NCBI RefSeq assembly: GCF_014863605.1
Contig: NZ_CP062252.1
Location: 3,233,001 to 3,297,000 of the forward strand
Length of the DNA: 64,000 nucleotides
Source of the DNA: Pseudomonas allokribbensis
GTDB lineage: Bacteria > Pseudomonadota > Gammaproteobacteria > Pseudomonadales > Pseudomonadaceae
Direction of reading: 5' to 3'
Shown here: piece after piece, positions 12,001 to 18,540 of the stretch
How the letters are laid out: each line of letters opens with the position of its first letter
How positions within the stretch are numbered: position 1 is the stretch's first letter
Notes under the pieces: generated by a model
Told to the model about the DNA's origin: nothing
The model's input: only the letters and a program-made list of their open reading frames with translations
The model's database searches: none
Made by a program: the position numbers and the translations under genes

Positions 12001-12118
12001 CGTTCGTGCCGGCCTGGCGCTCAATCGCGATGTCCGGGTCAACCTGGACTACAACGGACTGATCGGTTCGAACGAGAAGGACCACGGTGTGGGCCTGACG
12101 CTGGACTGGCAGTTCTAA
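9032..12118 (+). CDS. pspB: Subtilase-family autotransporter serine protease (second of two)
   Basis: 1028 aa. AAGGAAGG at 9017-9024 supports ATG 9032. A longer than usual signal sequence (about 36 aa, ending GSAHA) precedes the mature start PYVENG. The S8 domain has an intact triad: Asp85 (GIFDQP), His142 (AHGTHVGG) and Ser363 ([10 protein letters not shown]). The distance from His to Ser is 35 residues longer than in the upstream copy because of inserts. Linker and beta-barrel are closely similar to pspA (shared [24 protein letters not shown] and NLAYVHL segments), so the two genes are a tandem duplication whose protease domains diverged more than their translocators. It ends in the WQF barrel terminus. 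Confidence 0.92.
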   Translation: MKNNNTPAQSGGCFRLKTLNRALLCALATWGSAHAAPYVENGRAGDAASWRSAEFQADWGLGAIGADYAYAAGYTGKGVKLGIFDQPVYAAHPEFSGPNKVVTLVTSGIREYTDPYIPVKAGDAFRYDGSPSVGSDGKLGAHGTHVGGIAAGSRDGGPMHGVAFGAQIISADNGDPGPEDGIVRGNDGAVYKAGWDALIASGARIINNSWGIGITDRFDLGGRDPAYPHFTVNDAQLQFNEIRTLLGTKPGGAYDGAIAAARSGIVTIFAAGNDYNLNNPDAIAGLGYFVPDIAPNWITVAALQKNPDLASANPYIMSTFSSRCGYTASFCVSAPGTKIYSSIIEGTNADNLTTGYKNYNGTSMAAPHVAGSMAVLMERFPYMSGDQVASVLRTTATDLGAPGIDALYGWGMINLRKAIDGPAMFVTEQDIPEEFRIQGAYGSGQFVADLPGIGAIIDAGKPTERVCTDITCGLDTWRNDISGHGGLTKQGIGTLVMTGANTYTGPTLVNQGRLAINGSLQSAVTVNDGGILGGNGHIAALTAKSGGIVAPGNSIGTLNVAGDVTFEPGSTYSVEVSPTSSDRVVAGGTATIEGATVALTLENSPTLLTTTEVKSLLGSQFNILQAAGGIQGRFGQVLPSYAFLGGTLDYSSGGVQLNVGRNGASFASVGLTPNQRAVGAAAERLGAGNALFETLLLSPTAAVAQDAFQQLSGEIHPAIGTMLINDSHYLRDAVGERLREHDLFDAGAPTDDRSNAWLKVLGAWGKSDGGYKNADSNSSIGGLLAGVDGLIAEDTRLGFVTGYSDSSLNMGSGTHSSASVDSYHLGAYLGHQIDALRLTAGAAYSWHRIDVKRDLQFAGVSGKQKTKRDATTAQLFTEAAYDLGLQPMNLEPFANLAYVHLNSDSFTEKGDAAALKGGEDNRDAVLSTLGVRAKRTFALSDKHQLELGATLGWQHNLSSVDSDSHLAFVNGNSAFTVQSASMDRDAAVVGVRAGLALNRDVRVNLDYNGLIGSNEKDHGVGLTLDWQF

Positions 12119-12125
12119 GGTGTAG

Positions 12126-12154
12126 CGGCAGTTCGGCAAAGAACTGCCGTTTTT
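12126..12154 (+). terminator. Intrinsic terminator/attenuator between pspB and pueB
   Basis: A 9-bp perfect stem (CGGCAGTTC / GAACTGCCG) with a 6-nt loop, followed by five T residues. It sits directly between the pspB stop and the pueB ribosome-binding site (AAGGAAGAGAGAG), so some polymerases would stop before the lipase genes. Confidence 0.75.
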
Positions 12155-12175
12155 GAAAGGAAGAGAGAGCACGAC

Positions 12176-13864
12176 ATGGGACTGTTTGACTACAAAAATG
12201 CCGACGGCAAAGCGTTGTACAGCGATGCCATCGCACTGACGCTGTATTCCTACACGCCGACCGGGCAGGCTTTGCCCGGCACCGGTTGGGCGCCACTGGG
12301 CGCCACGGCACTGGGTTATCAAGGAAAGACCGACGCGAAAGGGACGTTCTTCGGCGAGAAGGACGGCTTCACCAGCGCCGAGGCGGAAGTGCTCGGCAAA
12401 TACGACGCGGCGGGCAAGCTGATCGGTATCGGCGTGGCCTTTCGCGGCACGGGCGGGCTGGATTACAGCGACACCTTCGGTGACATGAAAAACAACCTGC
12501 TGGCAGCCATCGGGCCAGTGGATTACGCCACCAACTACGCGAAAAACGCTTTCGACAACCTGCTCAAGGCCGTGGCTGCCTTTGCCACGGCCCATGGCAT
12601 CGCCGCCAAGGACGTGCTGATCAGCGGCCACAGCCTCGGCGGTCTCGGGGTCAACAGCGTGGCGGATCTGAGCGCGAGCAACTGGGGCGGGTTCTTCAAG
12701 GACGCCAACTACATTTCGTTCGCCTCGCCGACCCAGAGCAGCACCGGCACCAACGTGCTGAACATCGGCTACGAGAACGATCCGGTGTTCCGTGTGCTCG
12801 ACGGCACCACGTTCAGCACGGCGTCGATGGGCAAACACGACAAGCCGCACGACTCGACCACCGACAACATCGTCAACTTCAACGATAACTACGTGTCCAC
12901 CGCGCAGAACCTGGTGCCGTTCAGCATCGTCAATCCGCTGAACTGGTCGGCTCACAGCTCGCTGGGGTATGCCGATGGCCTGAACCGGGTGATCGACTCG
13001 AAGTTCTACAACCTCACCAGCCAGGACTCGACCATCATCGTGTCCAACCTGGAAGCATCTTCCCGGGGCAAGACCTGGGTCGAAGATCTGGGCCGCAGCG
13101 GTGAGCCGCACACCGGCAGCACCTTCATCATCGGCACCGACAGCAACGACTGGCTCAAGGGCGGGGCGGGCAACGACTTCCTCGAAGGGCGCGCCGGTGA
13201 TGATCTGTTCCGCGATGACGGTGGCTTCAACATCCTGCTCGGCGGCCAGGGCCACAACACCTTCGATCTGCAGAAACCGTTGCAGAACTTCAGTTTTGCC
13301 AACGACGGTGACGGCACGCTGTACGTGCGCGACGCCTACGGCGGCATCAGCATGACTCGCGACATCGGCGCACTGGTGAGCAAGGAGTCGGGGTCGTGGT
13401 GGAGCAGCAAGGAAATCACCTGGACCGTCACCGGCAAAGGCCTGGCCAATGGCAGTGAACTGACCCAGTACAACCATTCGCTCAATGGCGGTGCTCTCGG
13501 CGACACGCTGAAGGCCACCGCTGACGGCGACTGGCTGTTCGGTCTGGGCGGCGACGATCACCTGTTCAGCGACAAAGCCCATGTGACCTTCGTCGGCGGC
13601 GCCGGCAACGACGTGATGAGTGCGGTGGGTGGCAACAACACCTTCCTGTTCAGCGGCGCCTTCGGCTTCGATGCGATCAATGGCTACCAGGGCAGCGACA
13701 AACTGGTGTTCATGGGCGTTCAGGGCGCAGGGCAGGGCTACGACTACAAGCAACACGCTTCGCAGTCCGGCGCCGATACCGTGCTGAAGATTGGCGACTA
13801 TGCCGTGACCCTGATCGGGGTGGGTGTGGCTAACCTGTCCGACTCGAGTTTCGTGTTCGCCTGA
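12176..13864 (+). CDS. pueB: RTX lipase / polyurethanase, shorter form lacking the first lid
   Basis: 562 aa, close to the size of PueB. Family I.3 lipase: catalytic Ser153 in GHSLGG, with Asp202 (YENDPV) and His260 (WSAHSS) at the positions expected from Pseudomonas lipase PML. The C-terminal half has RTX nonapeptides (GGAGNDFLEGRAGDD near residue 325; GGAGNDV further on) and ends in a type I secretion signal (SSFVFA). Compared with the downstream 617-aa paralogue it lacks about 54 residues in the N-terminal region that forms lid 1 of PML. There is no N-terminal signal peptide, as expected for an AprDEF substrate. Strong purine-rich ribosome-binding site. Confidence 0.92.
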   Translation: MGLFDYKNADGKALYSDAIALTLYSYTPTGQALPGTGWAPLGATALGYQGKTDAKGTFFGEKDGFTSAEAEVLGKYDAAGKLIGIGVAFRGTGGLDYSDTFGDMKNNLLAAIGPVDYATNYAKNAFDNLLKAVAAFATAHGIAAKDVLISGHSLGGLGVNSVADLSASNWGGFFKDANYISFASPTQSSTGTNVLNIGYENDPVFRVLDGTTFSTASMGKHDKPHDSTTDNIVNFNDNYVSTAQNLVPFSIVNPLNWSAHSSLGYADGLNRVIDSKFYNLTSQDSTIIVSNLEASSRGKTWVEDLGRSGEPHTGSTFIIGTDSNDWLKGGAGNDFLEGRAGDDLFRDDGGFNILLGGQGHNTFDLQKPLQNFSFANDGDGTLYVRDAYGGISMTRDIGALVSKESGSWWSSKEITWTVTGKGLANGSELTQYNHSLNGGALGDTLKATADGDWLFGLGGDDHLFSDKAHVTFVGGAGNDVMSAVGGNNTFLFSGAFGFDAINGYQGSDKLVFMGVQGAGQGYDYKQHASQSGADTVLKIGDYAVTLIGVGVANLSDSSFVFA

Positions 13865-13872
13865 TTCCGTGT

Positions 13873-13901
13873 GGGAACCACCGCGGCTTGCGGTGGTTCC
13901 C
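13873..13901 (+). terminator. Hairpin after pueB
   Basis: A 12-bp perfect stem (GGGAACCACCGC / GCGGTGGTTCCC) with a GGCTT loop, eight bases after the pueB stop. There is no clear T tract, so it may stabilise the 3' end of the message rather than terminate fully. Confidence 0.55.
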
Positions 13902-14015
13902 ATTGGGGTTGCATGACACAAATGTTGTAACTGAAATGCTCCGGAACGCCTCGGGAGGGGCGCTCTGGTTGTGAGCTATCTCTGAATAATTCCAACAAAG
14001 AGAGAGGCAACAGCA

Positions 14016-15869
14016 ATGGGTGTGTACGACTACAAGAACTTCAGCTCAGCGGATTCCAAGGCGTTGTTCACTGATGCCATGGCGATCACGCTGTACTCCT
14101 ATCACAACCTCGACAACGGTTTCGCTGTCGGGTATCAGCACAACGGCTTCGGCCTCGGCCTGCCGGCCACGCTGGTTTCGGCGCTGATCGGCGGCACGGA
14201 TTCGCAAGGTGTGATTCCCGGACTCCCGTGGAACCCCGACTCGGAAAAACTCGCTCTGGACGCCGTGAAAAAGGCTGGCTGGACGCCCATCACCGCCTCG
14301 CAACTGGGCTATGACGGCAAGACCGACGCTCGCGGAACCTTCTTCGGCGAAAAGGCCGGCTACACCAGCGCGCAAGTGGAAATCCTCGGCAAGTACGACG
14401 CCCAGGGTCATCTCACGGAAATCGGCATCGCCTTTCGCGGCACCAGCGGCCCGCGGGAAATCCTGATCGGCGACTCCATCGCCGACGCCATCAATGACCT
14501 GCTCGCCGCGTTCGGCCCCAAGGATTACGCCAAGAACTACGTTGGTGAAGCCTTCGGCAACCTGCTGAACGATGTGGTGGCCTTCGCCAAGGCCAACGGT
14601 CTCACCGGCAAGGACGTGCTGGTCAGTGGTCACAGCCTCGGCGGCCTGGCGGTCAACAGCATGGCGGACTTGAGCGGCGGCAAATGGGGCGGGTTCTTCC
14701 AGGACTCCAACTACATCGCCTACGCCTCACCGACCCAAAGCAGCACCGACAAAGTGCTCAACGTCGGCTACGAGAACGACCCGGTCTTCCGCGCGCTCGA
14801 CGGCTCGACCTTCACCGGCGCCTCGCTTGGCGTACACGACGCGTCGAAAGTGTCGGCGACCGACAACATCGTCAGCTTCAACGACCACTACGCGTCGAAC
14901 GTGTGGAACGTGCTGCCATTCTCGATCGTCAACGTCCCGACCTGGATCTCGCACCTGCCGACAGCCTACGGCGACGGCATGAACCGGGTGATCGAGTCGA
15001 AGTTCTACGATCTCACCAGCCGTGACTCGACGATCATCGTCGCCAACCTGTCGGACCCGGCGCGGGCCAACACCTGGGTGCAGGACCTCAACCGCAACGC
15101 CGAAACCCACAAGGGCAGCACCTTCATCATCGGCAGCGACGGCAACGACCTGATCCAGGGCGGCAGCGGCAATGACTACCTTGAAGGACGGGCCGGCAAC
15201 GACACGTTCCGTGACAGCGGCGGCTACAACGTCATTCTTGGCGGTGCCGGCAACAACACCCTCGACTTGCAGCAGTCGGTGAACAAGTTCGACTTCGCCA
15301 ACGACGGCGCCGGCAACCTGTACATCCGCGATGCCAACGGCGGGATCAGCATCACCCGCGACATCGGCAGCATCGTCACCAAGGAGCCGGGTTTCCTCTG
15401 GGGCCTGTTCAAGGACGACGTGACCCACAGCGTCACGGCGGATGGCCTGAAGGTCGGCAACAACGTCACCCAGTACGAGTCGAGCGTGAAGGGCACCAGT
15501 GGCGTCGACACCCTCAAGGCCCACGCCAGCGGTGACTGGCTGTTCGGCCTGGACGGCAACGATCACCTGATCGGTGGCGTGGGCAACGACGTGTTTGTCG
15601 GCGGCGCCGGCAATGACCTGATGGAGTCGGGTGGCGGGGCGGATACGTTCCTGTTCAACGGCGCGTTCGGCCAGGATCGGGTGGTGGGATTCACCGGCAA
15701 CGACAAACTGGTGTTTCTCGGCGTGCAGGGCGTGTTGCCGGGCGATGACTTCCGCGCCCATGCCACCTCGGTGGGGCAGGATACGGTGCTGAAGTTCGGC
15801 GGTGATTCCGTGACGCTGGTCGGGGTTTCGCTGAGCAGTCTCAGTGCCGATGGCATCGTTATCGCCTGA
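14016..15869 (+). CDS. pueA: RTX triacylglycerol lipase / polyurethanase A (family I.3)
   Basis: 617 aa, the same length as PML/PueA-type lipases. The triad falls at the family positions: Ser207 (GHSLGG), Asp255 (YENDPV) and His313 (WISHLP). The N-terminal lid-1 region missing from the paralogue is present here (about residues 30-85). RTX repeats GGSGNDYLEGRAGND near residue 388 and GGVGNDVFVGGAGND near 524 bind calcium. The C-terminus (DGIVIA) is a type I export signal. There is no signal peptide. AAAGAGAGAGG precedes ATG 14016. Expected role: secreted, Ca-dependent lipase/esterase acting on fats and polyester polyurethane. It is last in the exporter locus. Confidence 0.93.
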   Translation: MGVYDYKNFSSADSKALFTDAMAITLYSYHNLDNGFAVGYQHNGFGLGLPATLVSALIGGTDSQGVIPGLPWNPDSEKLALDAVKKAGWTPITASQLGYDGKTDARGTFFGEKAGYTSAQVEILGKYDAQGHLTEIGIAFRGTSGPREILIGDSIADAINDLLAAFGPKDYAKNYVGEAFGNLLNDVVAFAKANGLTGKDVLVSGHSLGGLAVNSMADLSGGKWGGFFQDSNYIAYASPTQSSTDKVLNVGYENDPVFRALDGSTFTGASLGVHDASKVSATDNIVSFNDHYASNVWNVLPFSIVNVPTWISHLPTAYGDGMNRVIESKFYDLTSRDSTIIVANLSDPARANTWVQDLNRNAETHKGSTFIIGSDGNDLIQGGSGNDYLEGRAGNDTFRDSGGYNVILGGAGNNTLDLQQSVNKFDFANDGAGNLYIRDANGGISITRDIGSIVTKEPGFLWGLFKDDVTHSVTADGLKVGNNVTQYESSVKGTSGVDTLKAHASGDWLFGLDGNDHLIGGVGNDVFVGGAGNDLMESGGGADTFLFNGAFGQDRVVGFTGNDKLVFLGVQGVLPGDDFRAHATSVGQDTVLKFGGDSVTLVGVSLSSLSADGIVIA

Positions 15870-15877
15870 GGGTGACG

Positions 15878-15905
15878 GTGGAGAGGGAATTCTTTCCCTC
15901 TCCAC
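15878..15905 (+). terminator. Hairpin after pueA
   Basis: A 12-bp perfect stem (GTGGAGAGGGAA / TTCCCTCTCCAC) around a TTCT loop, nine bases after the pueA stop and marking the end of the secreted-enzyme locus. The downstream bases are not T-rich. Confidence 0.6.
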
Positions 15906-16032
15906 ATCAAAAGTGACTCATTGGCCACTACCTGACTCAAACCCCTGCACCAACAGGAAATGCGGACTAAAGCCAATGACGCTGTAACCGTCATGTATAG
16001 GCAAGCCGCCATTGAGTACAGGAGATTCAAAC

Positions 16033-16407
16033 GTGAAAGGTTTCAAGGGGTATATCGGTATCGTCGGGTTGGCGCTGCTTTCGGCCAACGCCTGGGCCGA
16101 TCTGCCTCACAGCTCGATTCTGAGCCGCTATGGCGTCAGTACCGATGAATTGCCAAAGCCGGTCGAAAGCGATGAAGTCAAACCCGTTGAAGAGAAAAGC
16201 CGCTTTCATATCCAGCCCGAACAACCGTTCGTGACCGTGCGTATCGGCGAAAACAATGAGCCCGAAATGACCGGCAACCTGAGCATCGACCGCATGGCGC
16301 AACAGGAGCGTCAACGTTGCCAGCGCTTGCAGGAAGAAATGGTCCGGCGCGGTGAACGCGCGTTGAACTGCGACGGCACCCTTCCGGGCATGGCATTACC
16401 CCGCTGA
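16033..16407 (+). CDS. Small exported protein of unknown function
   Basis: 124 aa. GTG 16033 is chosen because AGGAG lies at 16020-16024; the predicted N-terminus MKGFKGYIGIVGLALLSANAWA is a clear signal peptide. The mature part is hydrophilic, with an acidic stretch (ESDEVKPVEEK), an internal VTVRIGE segment and a short charged helix containing the only two cysteines (RQRCQRL and LNCDGT). I do not recognise a named domain. It is monocistronic, lying between the lipase locus and a bidirectional terminator. Confidence 0.75.
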   Translation: MKGFKGYIGIVGLALLSANAWADLPHSSILSRYGVSTDELPKPVESDEVKPVEEKSRFHIQPEQPFVTVRIGENNEPEMTGNLSIDRMAQQERQRCQRLQEEMVRRGERALNCDGTLPGMALPR

Positions 16408-16414
16408 AGAATGC

Positions 16415-16452
16415 AAAAAAGGCTGCGCTCCAACAGGATTGCAGCCTTTTTT
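16415..16452. terminator. Bidirectional intrinsic terminator
   Basis: AAAAAAGGCTGC (16415-16426) pairs with GCAGCCTTTTTT (16441-16452). The A and T runs on the two sides make it work for both the rightward gene ending at 16407 and the leftward lipoprotein gene ending at 16466. Confidence 0.85.
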
Positions 16453-16465
16453 GATGGGGTAACCG

Positions 16466-16690
16466 TCAATCTTCCTTGCGCACCGTGGCCACTTCGTCGG
16501 ACTTCACGCGGATCTTCGCGCCGGAAATGTCCCGAAACTCATAAAAACCATCGTCGGACTTGGTCTTCGGCATGTCCTGGGTCAAATACTGCGTGCCGTT
16601 CTGCAACGTCACCACCGTCGGGGTCGAGCAACCGGCCAATGCCAGCAAAGCCACAGCTGCCATCGGCATAGCCATTTTTCTGAAATTCAT
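16466..16690 (-). CDS. YgdI/YgdR-family small lipoprotein
   Basis: 74 aa. Signal peptide with lipobox LAGC (Cys21). The body matches the YgdI/YgdR family: VTLQNGTQYLTQDMP, then DGFYEFRDISGAKIRV, a small SH3-like fold. Family members are abundant inner- or outer-membrane lipoproteins with no settled function. Single gene ending at the shared terminator; its upstream region faces the fan1-like gene. Confidence 0.88.
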   Translation of the reverse strand: MNFRKMAMPMAAVALLALAGCSTPTVVTLQNGTQYLTQDMPKTKSDDGFYEFRDISGAKIRVKSDEVATVRKED

Positions 16691-16887
16691 ACCCAGCGTT
16701 CCTCATTCAATTCGACCGATGCCGGTCTTCTAACGCGGTTGGTGCCGAATAGCCCGCAAAAGTTCGATGGACTGGCGAAAAAACCCGAATCGCGGATGCC
16801 ACTGATCCTTTTCCGTTTGCACCCGGCGGGGCGGAACTGGTATCTGTACGCATAACCAGTACTCGTTCGCCATGGCCCCTTATCACC

Positions 16888-18540
16888 GTGACTTCCAGCC
16901 CCCTCGACGATCCGTTCTATTACCTCAACAACTTCCGGCAAGTGCTTGACTGGCTTGAGCTTCGTTATGCCGATGTGATGAGCGAAACGGAACATGCTTT
17001 CATCCGCGACTTCAAGGCACTGCCTCGCGGGTCCCAGGGTTTGCTGGTGCGGATGGTGATGCGCAAGGGCGTGCATTTTCGGGCGGGCAAGCTCAGTTAT
17101 GCGGAAATTGGCGACATCGCGTTGGCCGCGCAGCCGTTGCTCGACCACGGGTGGCTGGACGAGCAGGCGCTACTGTCGATGCCGGAGCTGTTCGATCTGT
17201 TGCTGAAGGTCGAAGTCCTGCAAGCGTTCGGCCCGGCGATCGACACGCCCAAGGGCCGCAAAGTCGACTGGCTGCCGGTCCTGCATGAGCAGTTTCCCGA
17301 ATCACGCCGCTGGCACGACTGGTGCCCGCAAATCGCGGATCGGTTGTTCAGCCTGACGCTGATGGATTTGTGCGACCGGTTTCGCCTGATGTTCTTCGGC
17401 AACCTGTATCAGGACTGGTCGGAGTTTGTCCTCGCCGATCTCGGGATCTTCACCTACGAAAAAGTCGAATTCAGCGCCGATTCCCGGGGCCTGCGCAGCC
17501 GGGCCGACGTCGATGCCTGCCTGTTCCTGCACGATTGTCAGCAACGTTTCGAAGCGGGCGAGGCGCTTGAGCCGATTGCCGAAGAGCTGAGCGCTTTGCA
17601 GTTCGACAACCCGTGGCTGCAACGTCGGCTCGGCAAGTTGCTGTTCCAGATCGGCCAGCACTGCGAACGCATCGGAGAGTTTGCCCTGGCCCTGAGCCTG
17701 TATCGCGACTGCGCCTACCCCGGCGCGCGGTTGCGGATGGTTCGGGTGCTGGAGCGCTGTGGCGAATATGCGCTGGCGCTGGAGTTGGGCACGCTGGCCG
17801 AACAGGCGCCGGAAAGCGCCGCCGAACAACAGGGCCTGCAACGGGCGCTGCCACGTCTGCGGCGCAAACTCGGCGGGCCGGCGCTCAAACGCGTTGCGCC
17901 AAGACCGGTGGAACGGCTGGATCTGCACTTGGAACGGCTCGATCCGTCGCTGTCGGTGGAATATCACGTGCAGGCGCACCTGCATGAAGACGCAGGCCCG
18001 GTGCATTACGTGGAAAACAGCCTGATCAATTCACTGTTCGGCCTGTTGTGCTGGCCGGCGATTTTCGCGCCGCTGCCGGGCGCGTTTTTCAATCCGTTCC
18101 AGCGTGGGCCGGCAGATTTGCTTCATGAGGATTTCCAGGGGCGTCGGGCAGAACTGTTCGAGGCCTGCCTGGCGGAACTCGACGACGGCCGTTATGCCGA
18201 CACCATCCGCAGCCGATTTGCCACCAAGTGGGGCATTCAGTCGCCTTTCGTGTTCTGGGGGGCGCTCAATGAAGAACTGCTGGAACAAGCGCTGACCTGC
18301 CTGCCGGCCGAACACCTCAAGCACTGGTTTAATCGCCTTTTGCTGGATATCAAGGCCAACCGCGCCGGCATGCCGGACCTGATCCAGTTCTGGCCGCAGC
18401 ACAAGACCTACCGGATGATCGAGGTCAAAGGCCCCGGTGACCGCCTGCAGGACAACCAGTTGCGTTGGCTGGAGTTCTGCCATACGCATCAGATGCCAGT
18501 GGCCGTGTGTTACGTGCAATGGGCGGAGCAGGGCGCTTGA
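16888..18540 (+). CDS. FAN1-like structure-specific nuclease (VRR-NUC domain)
   Basis: 550 aa, the size of the bacterial FAN1 homologue studied from P. aeruginosa. An N-terminal SAP/wing-like region and a helical TPR-like middle (about residues 230-330) lead to a C-terminal VRR-NUC nuclease with Asp497 (GMPDLIQF), Glu512 and Lys514 (MIEVKGPGD), the PD-(D/E)xK metal site, and a conserved QDNQLRWL helix. Expected role: cleaves 5' flaps and unhooks interstrand crosslinks. GTG start at 16888. The helicase gene overlaps its stop, so the two proteins are likely made together for DNA repair. Confidence 0.88.
   Translation: MTSSPLDDPFYYLNNFRQVLDWLELRYADVMSETEHAFIRDFKALPRGSQGLLVRMVMRKGVHFRAGKLSYAEIGDIALAAQPLLDHGWLDEQALLSMPELFDLLLKVEVLQAFGPAIDTPKGRKVDWLPVLHEQFPESRRWHDWCPQIADRLFSLTLMDLCDRFRLMFFGNLYQDWSEFVLADLGIFTYEKVEFSADSRGLRSRADVDACLFLHDCQQRFEAGEALEPIAEELSALQFDNPWLQRRLGKLLFQIGQHCERIGEFALALSLYRDCAYPGARLRMVRVLERCGEYALALELGTLAEQAPESAAEQQGLQRALPRLRRKLGGPALKRVAPRPVERLDLHLERLDPSLSVEYHVQAHLHEDAGPVHYVENSLINSLFGLLCWPAIFAPLPGAFFNPFQRGPADLLHEDFQGRRAELFEACLAELDDGRYADTIRSRFATKWGIQSPFVFWGALNEELLEQALTCLPAEHLKHWFNRLLLDIKANRAGMPDLIQFWPQHKTYRMIEVKGPGDRLQDNQLRWLEFCHTHQMPVAVCYVQWAEQGA

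Noticed and set aside
9764..13921. A 1385-codon open frame on the minus strand across pspB and pueB
   Set aside because: It mirrors well-supported genes on the plus strand. High-GC codon bias keeps the antisense frame open, and the product has no domain sense.
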